64,000 nt of DNA from an uncultured Acetatifactor sp. (GCA_947627115.1 CANQUQ010000002.1:202276-266275), one strand, 5' to 3'. Counted from the first letter of the stretch, positions 36,882 to 45,863 are shown. Notes: generated by a model not told the origin, from the letters alone. Numbers and translations: made by a program.

Positions 36882-36914
36882 CCTACTCAATCATTTTACG
36901 TATATTTCGAGTCA

Positions 36915-38450
36915 TCAGTCCCGAAATAATACACGCTTTCTCTCGATCATTTCCCCGATTCTCTCGATATATTGGGCAACTTCCTTCACATTCTCGCACC
37001 GCTCGATCAAGACGCTTTCCCCGCCGTCCTGAGCCGCCTGGTAACTGACTTTCTTGGAGATGCTCCCTGCACCTAATGCCACGATGGTCTGCACTTCCTC
37101 CATAATGAGAATGTTATAGAGCCCCAGCTTTCCTTCCCGCGCGTAGCCCACATTCTCAAAATTTCCGGACATATTCTTCTGCCGATAGAGGTAGTAAGGC
37201 ACCAGTCCCAGCCTTCCTGCGCCCTGGGCCGCGATCTCCATGGTCTCATCGGTGTTCCGCAGCATGGAAACGCCGTTCTCCTGTATCCACTGATTGAGTC
37301 TGGAGGCCCGCTTGATGGCCAGAGAGTGCACGGTGAGGCTGTCCGGCCTCATCCGGACCACTCTGTCCACGGTATACTGCACGTCCTGTGCGGATTCTCC
37401 GGGAAGCCCCAGGATCAGATCCATGTTGATATTGTCGAAGCCCATCTCCCTTGCCAGGGCGAACGCCCGCTCCACCTGCTCCACGGACGCCTTCCGGCCG
37501 ATCATGTCCAGCGTCTCCTGCTTCATGGTCTGGGGATTGACGGAAATGCGGCTCACACCGTGGTCATACAGCTCCTTCAGCTTTTCCTCCGTGATGCTGT
37601 CCGCCCGTCCGGCCTCCACGGTAAACTCCTGTACCGACGAAAAGTCAAAACGCTCCTGCAGCGCCGAAAGCAGCCTGTCCAGCTGTCCCGGCTCCAGCGT
37701 GGTGGGCGTGCCGCCGCCGATATAAACGCTGTCCAATATCTTTCCCTTCATGAGCTCTGCCGTAAGTTCCATCTCCCGGATCAGGCAGTCGATATATTTT
37801 TCCACCAAGTTCCTGTATCCTGCAATGGGAAAGGAGGTGAAGGAACAGTACATACATGTTGTGGGACAGAATGGAATCCCTAGGTACAGACTGTAGCCGT
37901 CCCGATAGTGTATGCCGGCAAGAAGCCTTCTCTCCCGCTTCGCTATATCCAGTGCAAGCTCGGCCTTCTCCGTGCTCACATAGTGATTCTGTCTGTAATA
38001 ATCCAGAATGAACCGGTCGCTCCTGCTCTGTTCCAGCATGCCGTAGGCAATCTTGGTGGGCCTGATGCCCGTGAGGTTCCCCCAGGGCAGGACTTTCCCC
38101 GTGGCGTGGTGAAGCAGTGCGTAAAGGTATCTTTTAAAACCGTCCTTGAAGCCTCTGCTCCAGATCTCCTCCAGGACCGCGTCCCGTTCGCCGTCCTCCT
38201 TCCCTTCCGGAAGAGCCAAGGCTTCCTTTTCCTTCACAGGATCATAAAGGGAATGTTCGCCGTCCATGACGAACTCCGCCACATCGTCCTTAATCTCTAT
38301 CCGAAGCCGCGCCTGTCCCGAAAGCCGGCGGCGGGTGTTCTCCCGTGTGGCGGGCGTCAGGACCTGTACCTGCTCCTCCGGGTAAAAAGCCCTCACAAGA
38401 GCCTGCACATCATATTCAAAATTTTCTCTGTTCAAATCAACGATAAACAT
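36915..38450 (-). CDS. hemZ: Coproporphyrinogen dehydrogenase HemZ
   Basis: Radical SAM protein of the oxygen-independent coproporphyrinogen oxidase group, 511 residues. It has the HemZ-type N-terminal region (DVQALVRAFYPEEQVQVLTP), TGIRPTKIAYGML before the core, the cluster motif CPTTCMYCSF near 190 and the SAM-binding YIGGGTPTTL near 245. HemZ proteins were first placed in heme synthesis in Bacillus. In fermentative clostridia without a full heme pathway the true substrate is uncertain. It starts 11 nt after the MBL hydrolase gene and ends the rel operon. Confidence 0.93.
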   Translation of the reverse strand: MFIVDLNRENFEYDVQALVRAFYPEEQVQVLTPATRENTRRRLSGQARLRIEIKDDVAEFVMDGEHSLYDPVKEKEALALPEGKEDGERDAVLEEIWSRGFKDGFKRYLYALLHHATGKVLPWGNLTGIRPTKIAYGMLEQSRSDRFILDYYRQNHYVSTEKAELALDIAKRERRLLAGIHYRDGYSLYLGIPFCPTTCMYCSFTSFPIAGYRNLVEKYIDCLIREMELTAELMKGKILDSVYIGGGTPTTLEPGQLDRLLSALQERFDFSSVQEFTVEAGRADSITEEKLKELYDHGVSRISVNPQTMKQETLDMIGRKASVEQVERAFALAREMGFDNINMDLILGLPGESAQDVQYTVDRVVRMRPDSLTVHSLAIKRASRLNQWIQENGVSMLRNTDETMEIAAQGAGRLGLVPYYLYRQKNMSGNFENVGYAREGKLGLYNILIMEEVQTIVALGAGSISKKVSYQAAQDGGESVLIERCENVKEVAQYIERIGEMIERKRVLFRD

Positions 38451-38461
38451 ATAAATGACCT

Positions 38462-39133
38462 TCAGTCCGCTATGGCACAGAACGGATTATATCTCTTCTC
38501 ATGCCCTATGGTGGTACTGTCGCCGTGTCCGGGATATACCGTCGTCTCGTCCGGGAGAACGAACAGCTTTTCCTGAACGGAGCGCACCAGCGTGCTCATG
38601 CTGCCCGTAGGGAAATCCGTTCTGCCCACGGATTCCTGAAAGAGCGTATCGCCCGCAACCAGTATGCCTGCCTCCGCCACGTAATAACAGCAGCCGCCCT
38701 CCGTATGTCCCGGCGTTGCGATGACCTTGATCTTGATTCCTGCGAGATCCAGCTCCTGGCCGTCCTTCACATATATATCCGCATAGGTGCTGCAGGGGCG
38801 TCCCGTCTGCCCGGAGACGTTCCTGTCCGGATCCTTTAAAAGCTCCCGTTCCCCCTCACAGGCGTACACCGGCACCGGCTCACGGCCGTCTGCCTCCGCG
38901 GCTGCATTGGCCGCGTCCCGCAGGGCATCAAGGCCCCAGATATGATCAAAATGCCCGTGGGTGAGCAGGATGCCCGTCACGGTGAATCCGTTCTTTTGCA
39001 GCGCCTTGTAGATTTCCGCACCGTGGTCCCCAGGATCCACCACCACCGTCTCACTGCTTCCCTCTCTGTACAGAAAATAACAGTTGGTCTGTATGCTTCC
39101 CATCACCATGCGGCCGATCTTGATATCCGCCAT
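38462..39133 (-). CDS. MBL-fold hydrolase, glyoxalase II-like (YcbL/YqgX type)
   Basis: A 223-residue protein with the full metal motif LLTHGHFDHIWG (about 57-68), TPGHTEGGCCYYV, GDTLFQESVGRTDFPTG and PGHGDST near the end, typical of hydroxyacylglutathione hydrolase-like enzymes. Length suits the bacterial YqgX group, which is smaller than true glyoxalase II; the natural thioester is not certain. The open frame extends to 39217, but AAAGGAAA supports the ATG at 39133. It lies between rel and hemZ, a common order in this lineage. Confidence 0.9.
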   Translation of the reverse strand: MADIKIGRMVMGSIQTNCYFLYREGSSETVVVDPGDHGAEIYKALQKNGFTVTGILLTHGHFDHIWGLDALRDAANAAAEADGREPVPVYACEGERELLKDPDRNVSGQTGRPCSTYADIYVKDGQELDLAGIKIKVIATPGHTEGGCCYYVAEAGILVAGDTLFQESVGRTDFPTGSMSTLVRSVQEKLFVLPDETTVYPGHGDSTTIGHEKRYNPFCAIAD

Positions 39134-39222
39134 AATCCGATTTCCTTTCCCGATGTTTTTTCTGCTGTCCCTGCAGTCTCCCGCATTGCACGGCTCCGCC
39201 GTCCAAAATTTTCCCAAGCTGA

Positions 39223-39348
39223 TCAGCCGGCAATCAACATATGCCGCGTGCAGACTGTCCGCCGTTCAAAACGTCTCCGCGCTCTTCAGCCGGCAGTCAA
39301 CATATGCCGCGTGCAGACTGTCCGCCGTTCAAAACGTCTCCGCGCTCT
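39223..39348. repeat. 63-bp tandem duplication downstream of rel
   Basis: Two almost identical 63-bp units start at 39223 and 39286, and a third partial unit starts at 39349 inside the end of rel (TCAGCCGG, the rel stop region). Degenerate sequence from about 39190 suggests an older copy. The array fills the 215 bp between rel and the MBL gene. The unit includes the last codon and stop of rel, so it arose by duplicating the gene's 3' end. There are no spacers and no CRISPR character. Confidence 0.9.
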
Positions 39349-41652
39349 TCAGCCGGTCGTCCTCTCGATATCCCGCACGCTTTCGATCCCTCTGATTTTT
39401 TCGATCACCCGGTTCAGCTCCTCCCGGCTCCCGATCTCAAAGGTGGTCTGCAGGGTGGCAAGACCCTGCTTGCTGGTCTTGGTGTTCATGGAGAGAATAT
39501 TGATGTTCCTCTCCGTGAGCGCCTTGGAGATATCTGCCAGCAGACCGTTGCGGTTGTCGGCATAGATCACGATCTCCGCAACGTATTTTTCATCCGTGTT
39601 CTCAGGCGCCTGCCATTCCGCATCGATCAGTCTTGCCCTCTCGATCTCAGGCAGATTCATCATATTCACACAGTCGGTGCGGTGGATGGACACGCCCCTT
39701 CCCCTGGTGACGAATCCGACGATCTCATCTCCCGGCACAGGAGAACAGCATTTGGAGAAACGCACCGACAGATCTGCAATCCCCTTTACCACAATACCGC
39801 TCCGGCCCTTTCTCGGAGCCATCTTTGCCAGATTTGCGCTTCCTGCCTCCGCAATGCTCTGCAGGACCTCCTCGTTGGTCATTTCCTTCCTATGGTCCCT
39901 GTCGTAGAGCTCCTGCATCTTGTTGACGATCTGGCCCTCCTTCAGGGCTCCGTGCCCGATGGCCGCCAACACCGGCTCCCAGTCCTTAAAGCCGTACTTG
40001 CGCATGATGACTTCCATGTATTCCGTCTTCATCAACTCCGGAAGATTGATGCCCCTGGCCTTACAGTAGGCGCTCAAAAGCTCCTTGCCCCTGGCAATGT
40101 TATCCTCCTTCAGTTCGTTTTTGAACCACTGATTGATCTTGTTCTTTGCCTGAGTGCTCTTGACCACATTCAGCCAGTCACGGCTGGGGCCCTTGGAATT
40201 CTGAGAGGTGATGATCTCGATCCTGTCACCGTTCTTGATCTCGTAGTCTATCGTCACCAGCCGCCCGTTCACTCTGGCTCCTACCATTTTGTTCCCCACG
40301 GCAGTGTGGATATTATATGCAAAGTCGATAGGCGTGGATCCTGCAGGCAGATTTCTCACCTCGCCGGTGGGCGTAAAGCAATACACATTGTCCGCGAACA
40401 GATCCAGATCGCTCTTGAGCAGGTTCATGAATTCCTTGTTGTCGGACATGTCGCGCTGCCACTCCAGGATCTGGCGCAGCCATACCAGCTTTTCCTCCTC
40501 TCTGCCCTCCACATGCTTGCCGTCGGCGGCCTCCTTGTATTTCCAGTGGGCAGCGATGCCGTACTCGGCAGCCTTGTGCATTTCAAAGGTCCTGATCTGT
40601 ATCTCGAAGGGCTGACCGGTACTGCCGATCAGCGTGGTGTGAAGAGACTGATACATGTTTGCCTTTGGCATGGCGATGTAATCCTTGAAACGTCCCGGTA
40701 TGGGCTTATACATCTCATGGATCACGCCCAGCGCCGCATAACAGTCCTTCACCGTATCCACGATGATGCGGACTGCGAACAGATCGTATATCTGATCCAA
40801 TGTCTTATTCTGATTCAACATCTTTTTGTAGATGCTGAAAAAATGCTTTACACGGCCGTCGATCTTAGCCTTGATGCCGGCGTTCTCAATATGCTCCCTC
40901 ACCTCGTCCACGATGCTCTGGATGTATTTTTCGCGGACGCTTTTGCGGACTGCGATCCGTTCTACCAGATCATAGTATATCTCCGGCTCCAGATATTTCA
41001 GGGACAGATCGTCCAGCTCCGTCTTAATTTTGCTGATGCCAAGCCTGTGGGCGATGGGACAGTAGATCTCCAGAGTCTCTTTGGCAATGCGCTGCTGACT
41101 TTCCTGCTTCTGATATTTCAGAGTGCGCATATTGTGCAGACGGTCAGCCAGCTTAATCATGATAACGCGGATATCCTTCGCCATGGCCAGGAACATCTTT
41201 CTCAGATTTTCCGCCTGCATCTCCAGTTTGGCATCCGGCTGATCGCTTCCTCCGGACAGGGGAATCTTTTCCAGCTTGGTGACGCCGTCCACAAGCAGCG
41301 CCACATCCTCGCCGAACTCTCTGATCAGATCCTCCTCCGTCATGACGGTATCCTCCACCACATCGTGAAGAATTCCGGCAACGATCGTCTCTTTATCCAG
41401 CTCCAGATCTGCCAGAATGATGGCGACGTTCAGCGGATGGATGATATAAGGTTCCCCGGACTTTCGAAGCTGATTCCTGTGCGCCTCGCTTGCCACCCTG
41501 TAAGCCTTCTCGATCATGGAAATATCGTCGCTGGGATGATATTTTTGCACACGGCGAATAAGCTCCTGATAGAGCTCCTCCGGATTCACGAACTCATGTG
41601 ATTTACTTATTTTTCCATCGTCAAAAATGACTTCGCCTTTCTCTTCTGACAT
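39349..41652 (-). CDS. rel: Bifunctional (p)ppGpp synthetase/hydrolase Rel
   Basis: Controls the stringent alarmone. The 767 residues have the HD hydrolase domain (RNQLRKSGEPYIIHPLNVA, ILHDVVEDT near 95), the synthetase domain (KPIPGRFKDYIAMPKANMYQSLHTT near 310), then TGS (VYCFTPTGEVRNLPAGSTPIDFAY), helical/zinc-finger and C-terminal ACT domains. The HD residues look intact, so it should both make and degrade (p)ppGpp. AAGGAG touches the first ATG at 41664, so the ATG at 41652 is more likely. It lies 81 nt after apt, the usual Firmicutes order. Confidence 0.97.
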   Translation of the reverse strand: MSEEKGEVIFDDGKISKSHEFVNPEELYQELIRRVQKYHPSDDISMIEKAYRVASEAHRNQLRKSGEPYIIHPLNVAIILADLELDKETIVAGILHDVVEDTVMTEEDLIREFGEDVALLVDGVTKLEKIPLSGGSDQPDAKLEMQAENLRKMFLAMAKDIRVIMIKLADRLHNMRTLKYQKQESQQRIAKETLEIYCPIAHRLGISKIKTELDDLSLKYLEPEIYYDLVERIAVRKSVREKYIQSIVDEVREHIENAGIKAKIDGRVKHFFSIYKKMLNQNKTLDQIYDLFAVRIIVDTVKDCYAALGVIHEMYKPIPGRFKDYIAMPKANMYQSLHTTLIGSTGQPFEIQIRTFEMHKAAEYGIAAHWKYKEAADGKHVEGREEEKLVWLRQILEWQRDMSDNKEFMNLLKSDLDLFADNVYCFTPTGEVRNLPAGSTPIDFAYNIHTAVGNKMVGARVNGRLVTIDYEIKNGDRIEIITSQNSKGPSRDWLNVVKSTQAKNKINQWFKNELKEDNIARGKELLSAYCKARGINLPELMKTEYMEVIMRKYGFKDWEPVLAAIGHGALKEGQIVNKMQELYDRDHRKEMTNEEVLQSIAEAGSANLAKMAPRKGRSGIVVKGIADLSVRFSKCCSPVPGDEIVGFVTRGRGVSIHRTDCVNMMNLPEIERARLIDAEWQAPENTDEKYVAEIVIYADNRNGLLADISKALTERNINILSMNTKTSKQGLATLQTTFEIGSREELNRVIEKIRGIESVRDIERTTG

Positions 41653-41733
41653 ATATCGCTTCATACTCCTTCAGTCACAGCTGATCAAGCACGATCTTTA
41701 TCCGCATATCATGTCCGGACGAACATTCCACCC

Positions 41734-42258
41734 TTACTTTCCGGGGTAGCAGATGGCAGAGTCAAGACGGTAGCCCTTAAGCCTTTCCCGTCCCTTCAGA
41801 CCTGCCAGCTCCATCAGCACCACAACGCCCGCCACGACGCCGCCGAGACTCTCGATCAGCTTGATCATGGCTTCGGTGGTCCCGCCGGTCGCGATCAGAT
41901 CATCGACGATCAGGACCCTCTGGCCCGGCCTGATACTGTCCTTGTGCATTTCGATGGTAGCCTGACCGTACTCCAGGTCATAGGATACGGACACCGTCTC
42001 TCTGGGCAGCTTGCCCGCTTTACGGATCAGCACAAAGGGCTTTTTATTATTATAGGCGATGGGGGTTCCAAATATAAATCCTCTGGATTCCGGTCCCGCC
42101 ACAACGTCAAAATCCAGGTCCTTTATTTTCTCCTGCATGGTGTCTATTGCCAGCTGCAGTCCGTCTGCGTCCTGCAAGACGCTGGTCACGTCCCGGAAAA
42201 TAATTCCCTCCTCAGGAAAATCAGGGATGCTCCGTACATATTCTTCCAGTTTTTTCAT
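41734..42258 (-). CDS. apt: Adenine phosphoribosyltransferase
   Basis: Salvages adenine to AMP using PRPP. At 174 residues it has the usual length, with the PRPP-binding motif VLIVDDLIATGGTTEAMIKL near 120 and the hood motif VAGPESRGFIFG near 55. Its ATG overlaps the stop of the preceding CBS gene by four bases, so the two are coupled. It lies before rel. Confidence 0.98.
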   Translation of the reverse strand: MKKLEEYVRSIPDFPEEGIIFRDVTSVLQDADGLQLAIDTMQEKIKDLDFDVVAGPESRGFIFGTPIAYNNKKPFVLIRKAGKLPRETVSVSYDLEYGQATIEMHKDSIRPGQRVLIVDDLIATGGTTEAMIKLIESLGGVVAGVVVLMELAGLKGRERLKGYRLDSAICYPGK

Positions 42259-42677
42259 TGTGTTTTCCTCTTTTTCTCCGCAAAATATTTAATGATCTCG
42301 CTGCGCGTAATAATTCCGATAAAAACATTCCTGTCATCGATCACCGGCACGAAATTCTGGGTCTGAGCCTGCTCCAGCAGTGTCTCCATAGCCGTGTCGA
42401 TGCAGACCGGTCTGACCTTACCGCCCTGCATAATGCTTCGGACGGTAGTGCTTTCCAGCCTCTTTGCGGATACATCCTCCGGCTTTTGATTATAATAGAG
42501 AATGTTCCACAAAAAATCGCCTTCACTGATGACGCCAACATATCTGTCCTCCACGTCGATCACCGGAATGGCGTTATAGCCGCACCTGTACAGCTTTTCC
42601 AGTCCCTGTCTCAAGGTCATGCTGTCTCTGACGTATGAGACATCCGCTTTCGGCAATATAAATGATGCTATGTTCAC
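42255..42677 (-). CDS. CBS-pair domain protein
   Basis: A 140-residue protein made of two CBS motifs (YNAIPVIDVEDRYVGVISEGDFLW; NFVPVIDDRNVFIGIITRSEIIKYF), which commonly bind adenine nucleotides and regulate partner proteins. The frame opens at ATG 42695, but GGAGGGAG lies inside those codons. The GTG at 42677 gives the expected start MNIASFILPKADVSYV. Coupled to apt by ATGA overlap, which fits a link with adenine nucleotide sensing, though that is inference. Confidence 0.88.
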   Translation of the reverse strand: MNIASFILPKADVSYVRDSMTLRQGLEKLYRCGYNAIPVIDVEDRYVGVISEGDFLWNILYYNQKPEDVSAKRLESTTVRSIMQGGKVRPVCIDTAMETLLEQAQTQNFVPVIDDRNVFIGIITRSEIIKYFAEKKRKTQ

Positions 42678-42713
42678 TGGTGTGCTCCCTCCCATATGCT
42701 GGCGCTGCGCATT

Positions 42714-43220
42714 TTACTTATTCCTGCCGCAGCACTTCTTGTACTTTTTGCCGCTGCCACAGGGGCAGGGATCGTTCGGGTAGATCTTCTCCTCCTTGAC
42801 GATCGTGGTGGAAGACTTCTGCTCCTTGTAAAGAGCCTTCCGCTTCTCCTCGTCAAAAATATCGTTCCATTCCTCCAGATTGTAGAGCCAATCCGCCTGG
42901 GCCCCCACCATATTCTTGTACAGCAGCTCCTTGTCAAATCCGAGACTGACCTCCGTATCCTCCTCCATCTCCTCGATCGGATTCGGTTCTTTTAGGCTGT
43001 CATTGATGCCGTCCAGAAATCCTGTCATGGTGAGCACGGTGACGCCGTACTTTTCCGCCAGCTCCCTGACCGTGCCCTTCACCACCGTGTCAGGCTCCTT
43101 CAGCAGCTGGATATAGATCTCCTTTTCCTGCTCAAAATAGGCAGTCCACATCTGCTGCAGCTTGTCCTTGGGCATGTTCTCGTTATATGCCTGTTTTCTC
43201 CACTCTTCCAATAATGCCAT
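42714..43220 (-). CDS. SEC-C zinc-motif protein
   Basis: A 168-residue protein with an acidic helical body and a C-terminal SEC-C zinc motif ([21 protein letters not shown]) of the kind found at the end of SecA. The body ([35 protein letters not shown]) matches Firmicutes proteins annotated only as SEC-C domain proteins. The open frame continues to 43325 but AAGGACG and family starts favour the ATG at 43220. It is the first gene of the SEC-C, CBS, apt, rel, MBL, hemZ run. Confidence 0.88.
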   Translation of the reverse strand: MALLEEWRKQAYNENMPKDKLQQMWTAYFEQEKEIYIQLLKEPDTVVKGTVRELAEKYGVTVLTMTGFLDGINDSLKEPNPIEEMEEDTEVSLGFDKELLYKNMVGAQADWLYNLEEWNDIFDEEKRKALYKEQKSSTTIVKEEKIYPNDPCPCGSGKKYKKCCGRNK

Positions 43221-43293
43221 GATCGCACCGTCCTTATCTTGATTACTGTTTCCGCATGGGCATGCACCTGCACGCCGCCGCATCATATTTGTA

Positions 43294-43322
43294 AGTATAT
43301 AACAAATTTCAGCGCAAAACAA
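43294..43322 (-). promoter_or_regulatory. Putative promoter of the SEC-C/apt/rel run
   Basis: TTGTTT (43317-43322), a 17-nt spacer and TATACT (43294-43299) on the minus strand, about 75 nt upstream of the SEC-C start codon. The -35 element is weak. Confidence 0.5.
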
Positions 43323-43384
43323 CAATATGGCCTTAACAATTTTATAAATTTATGAACTTTATTTTTTTACACTGACCGCGTATA

Positions 43385-43518
43385 TTTTTTTCGGTTCGGG
43401 TGAAACTATCTACTGTCAAGGAACCCCTCCTTTGATGAGACCAAAGAAAAAGATAATACTTAATCCTCCCCTTATAAAGGTCCCCGGACTTGACAGAATC
43501 AGGTCCGGGGGCTTTTTT
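43385..43518 (+). ncRNA. Candidate terminated small RNA or orphan leader
   Basis: No gene lies on the plus strand before the strong terminator at 43477-43518, so a short noncoding transcript of about 130-180 nt is implied. It can form GGTTC/GAACC (43393-43397 with 43421-43425) and CTTTG/CAAAG. An 8-nt segment CTGTCAAG (43413-43420) is an exact complement of CTTGACAG in the terminator (43489-43496), as in an attenuator. The downstream gene has its own promoter after the terminator. I could not match a known riboswitch or 6S RNA, and the promoter is unclear. Confidence 0.4.
43477..43518 (+). terminator. Strong intrinsic terminator
   Basis: CCCCGGAC / GTCCGGGG forms an 8-bp GC stem extended by wobble and A-U pairs, followed by TTTTTT on the plus strand. 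No U tract exists on the other strand, so it acts on a plus-strand transcript. Confidence 0.9.
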
Positions 43519-43544
43519 CTTGTCTGTGCGCCCTGAGAGCGGGG

Positions 43545-43573
43545 TTGTAAATCACAGGGAATCATGCTATGAT
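43545..43573 (+). promoter_or_regulatory. Promoter of the small membrane protein gene
   Basis: TTGTAA (43545-43550), 17 nt, TATGAT (43568-43573), about 40 nt before the start of the 95-residue gene and after the terminator. Confidence 0.55.
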
Positions 43574-43613
43574 GTAGACAGTTTTCCGATACCTGAGATA
43601 AGGAGATGACTGC

Positions 43614-43901
43614 GTGATGGGAAACAAAGCTCCCGACAGCGAAGTGAAAAAATCAAAGAAAAAGAAAACGGCCCGCCAGATCGTCGCAATGGCAGGCGTG
43701 ATACTGCTGGCATTTCTGTATGTTATTACACTGATCGTGGCCGTCTTCGACCGTTCCGACTCCGGCAAATGGTTCATGATCTGTATCTTCGCTACCGCCG
43801 CGGTCCCTCTGCTCATCTGGATCTATACGTGGATGTACGGCAAGCTCACCGGGAAGCACACCATAGCGGATGCGGAACAGGTGCAGCAGGAAGAAAAATA
43901 A
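43614..43901 (+). CDS. Small two-helix membrane protein, unknown
   Basis: A 95-residue protein with a Lys-rich N-terminus (EVKKSKKKKTAR), two membrane helices (IVAMAGVILLAFLYVITLIV; WFMICIFATAAVPLLIWIYT) and a short acidic tail. No named family recognised. AAGGAG lies eight bases before the GTG at 43614; the next codon is ATG (43617), which is the alternative start. It converges on the HAD phosphatase gene with 7 nt between stops. Confidence 0.75.
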   Translation: MMGNKAPDSEVKKSKKKKTARQIVAMAGVILLAFLYVITLIVAVFDRSDSGKWFMICIFATAAVPLLIWIYTWMYGKLTGKHTIADAEQVQQEEK

Positions 43902-43908
43902 AATATCC

Positions 43909-44511
43909 CTACTGCACTCCCAGGGCAGCGAGCTCTGCCCGCGCCTGCGCCTGGTTCTCGAACACAATGCCGCAGAACCCCAGCCTTTTTGCAGCCTCCA
44001 CATTCACCGCCGTGTCATCCAGGAAGACGCAGTCTCCGGCGTTGAGACCGTAACGGTTCAGGAGCAGTTCGTAGATCTCCGGCTCCGGCTTCACCACCCG
44101 CTCCTGAAAGGAGAGAATACCGCCGTCCGTATAGGGGATAAAGGCAAGCGAATCCGCACATTCCACATAGGCCTTAGCCGAATAGTTCGACAGATAATAA
44201 ACTCCGTATCCCTTCTCCTTCAGTTCCCGGACCCAGGGAATCGCGTAATCTCTTGGCGTCACGATGCCGTGAATATCGTCGTAGGCGGCATGCAGCTCCT
44301 TTTCCAGCCCAGGATCCATCTTTATAAATTCCTCCATCAGCTCCTCGCTGCTCAGCTCTCCACGGTCATACTCCTGCCAAACAGGATTCTCCACAGAGGC
44401 CCTGGCGATCCGCCCGATCGTTTCTTCATCGAAGCCCTTCTCCCTCAGAAAATCCCTCCAGCGAAAGTCTGTCAGCACATTTCCGATATCGAACACAATA
44501 TTGCGTATCAT
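43909..44511 (-). CDS. HAD-superfamily hydrolase (YihX-like, subclass IA)
   Basis: A 200-residue phosphatase-type HAD protein: motif I FDIGNVLTDF, where the second Asp of the usual DxD is replaced by Asn-Val (as in YihX-type FDxGNV), motif II YLSNYS, and motif III region with motif IV FLDDTAVNVEAAKRLG. Related E. coli YihX removes phosphate from glucose-1-phosphate; the substrate here is unknown. The frame begins at 44523, overlapping the purA stop, but AGAGGGAAA favours the ATG at 44511. Confidence 0.88.
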   Translation of the reverse strand: MIRNIVFDIGNVLTDFRWRDFLREKGFDEETIGRIARASVENPVWQEYDRGELSSEELMEEFIKMDPGLEKELHAAYDDIHGIVTPRDYAIPWVRELKEKGYGVYYLSNYSAKAYVECADSLAFIPYTDGGILSFQERVVKPEPEIYELLLNRYGLNAGDCVFLDDTAVNVEAAKRLGFCGIVFENQAQARAELAALGVQ

Positions 44512-44519
44512 TTTCCCTC

Positions 44520-45812
44520 TCATGCCTTTAGCGCGCTCTCTCTATAAATGATGTCGTCCCTGCCGGGTCCGTTGCTCACCATAGTGATGGGGTAGCCGAT
44601 CCTGCTTTCGATGAACTCAATGTACCTCCTGCAGTTTTCAGGGAGATCTCCGTAATTTCTGATGCCTCTGATATCACATTTCCAGCCGGGCAGCTTCTCC
44701 AGCACAGGCTTTGCCCTGTTCAGTCTCGAAGTCACCGGAAAGTCCGCCGTGACCTCCCCGTCGATCTCATATCCCACACAGACAGGGATCTCGTCCAGAT
44801 ATCCGAGCACATCCAGCACGGTGAACGCCACATCCGTAGTTCCCTGCAGACGGCATCCGTACCTGGAGGCCACGCAGTCGAACCAGCCCACGCGTCTGGG
44901 CCTTCCCGTGGTGGCTCCGTACTCTCCTCCGTCGCCGCCTCTGCGCCGCAGTTCCTCGGCCTGGTCCCCGGACAGCTCCGAGACAAAAGCGCCCGCTCCC
45001 ACCGCAGAGGAGTACGCCTTGCACACGGTGACGATCTGCTGAATCTCATAGGGAGGCACTCCCGCGCCGATCGCGCCGTACGCGGCAAGCGTGGAGGAGG
45101 ATGTCACCATAGGATAGATACCGTGGTCGGGATCCTTCAGGGTTCCCAGCTGTCCCTCCAGCAGCACCGTCTTTCCCTCCTTCAGAGCCTTGTCCAAAAA
45201 AGCGGACACATCTCCCACATAAGGAGCTATCATATCACGGTATTCGTGTAATATCTCCAGAAGCTGCGCCGGATCAATCAGCGGCTTGTGGTACAGATGT
45301 TCCAGGAGCACATTCTTCAGCTGACAGGTCCGCTCCACCTTTTCCCGCAGCAGCTCCTCGTCGAAGAGCTCGCTGACCTGAAAACCGATCTTTGCATATT
45401 TATCGGAGTAAAAGGGCGCAATGCCGGACTTGGTCGAGCCGAAGGACTTGCCGCCCAGCCTCTCCTCCTCATACTGATCGAACAAAATATGATACGGCAT
45501 AACGATCTGAGCCCTGTCGGACACCAATATTTTAGGTTGCGGCACATTCCTCTCAACGATGGACTTCAGCTCCCGGATGAGCTTGGGAATATCCAGGGCG
45601 ACACCGTTGCCGATCACACTGGTGGTGTGGCCGTAAAAGACGCCCGACGGAAGTGTGTGCAGAGCAAATTTCCCGTAATTATTGACAATAGTGTGGCCCG
45701 CGTTGGCACCTCCCTGAAAGCGCACTACAATATCCGCCTCCTGTGCCATCATATCCGTAATCTTACCCTTGCCCTCGTCGCCCCAATTGGCGCCCACGAT
45801 TGCCTTGACCAT
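44520..45812 (-). CDS. purA: Adenylosuccinate synthetase
   Basis: First committed step from IMP to AMP: IMP, aspartate and GTP give adenylosuccinate. Normal length of 430 residues. The start MVKAIVGANWGDEGKGK has the P-loop-like GDEGKGK (11-17), followed by GANAGHT near 38 and the signature QGGANAGHTIV with catalytic His. The longer frame to 45854 is rejected because GGAGGAAG precedes the ATG at 45812. The purine genes purB, purF and purC lie 3-7 kb upstream. Confidence 0.97.
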   Translation of the reverse strand: MVKAIVGANWGDEGKGKITDMMAQEADIVVRFQGGANAGHTIVNNYGKFALHTLPSGVFYGHTTSVIGNGVALDIPKLIRELKSIVERNVPQPKILVSDRAQIVMPYHILFDQYEEERLGGKSFGSTKSGIAPFYSDKYAKIGFQVSELFDEELLREKVERTCQLKNVLLEHLYHKPLIDPAQLLEILHEYRDMIAPYVGDVSAFLDKALKEGKTVLLEGQLGTLKDPDHGIYPMVTSSSTLAAYGAIGAGVPPYEIQQIVTVCKAYSSAVGAGAFVSELSGDQAEELRRRGGDGGEYGATTGRPRRVGWFDCVASRYGCRLQGTTDVAFTVLDVLGYLDEIPVCVGYEIDGEVTADFPVTSRLNRAKPVLEKLPGWKCDIRGIRNYGDLPENCRRYIEFIESRIGYPITMVSNGPGRDDIIYRESALKA

Positions 45813-45863
45813 ACGACTTCCTCCGTTTCCCGCCGCTAAGCGGTTAAATTTCAATGCAGTATA

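Noticed and set aside
39190..39356. Tandem repeats as a CRISPR array
   Set aside because: Units are contiguous with no spacers, no cas genes are near, and the unit is a copy of the rel 3' end.
39241..41601. 786-residue plus-strand frame opposite rel
   Set aside because: Antisense shadow of a clearly conserved rel gene; no start signal and no recognisable domain.
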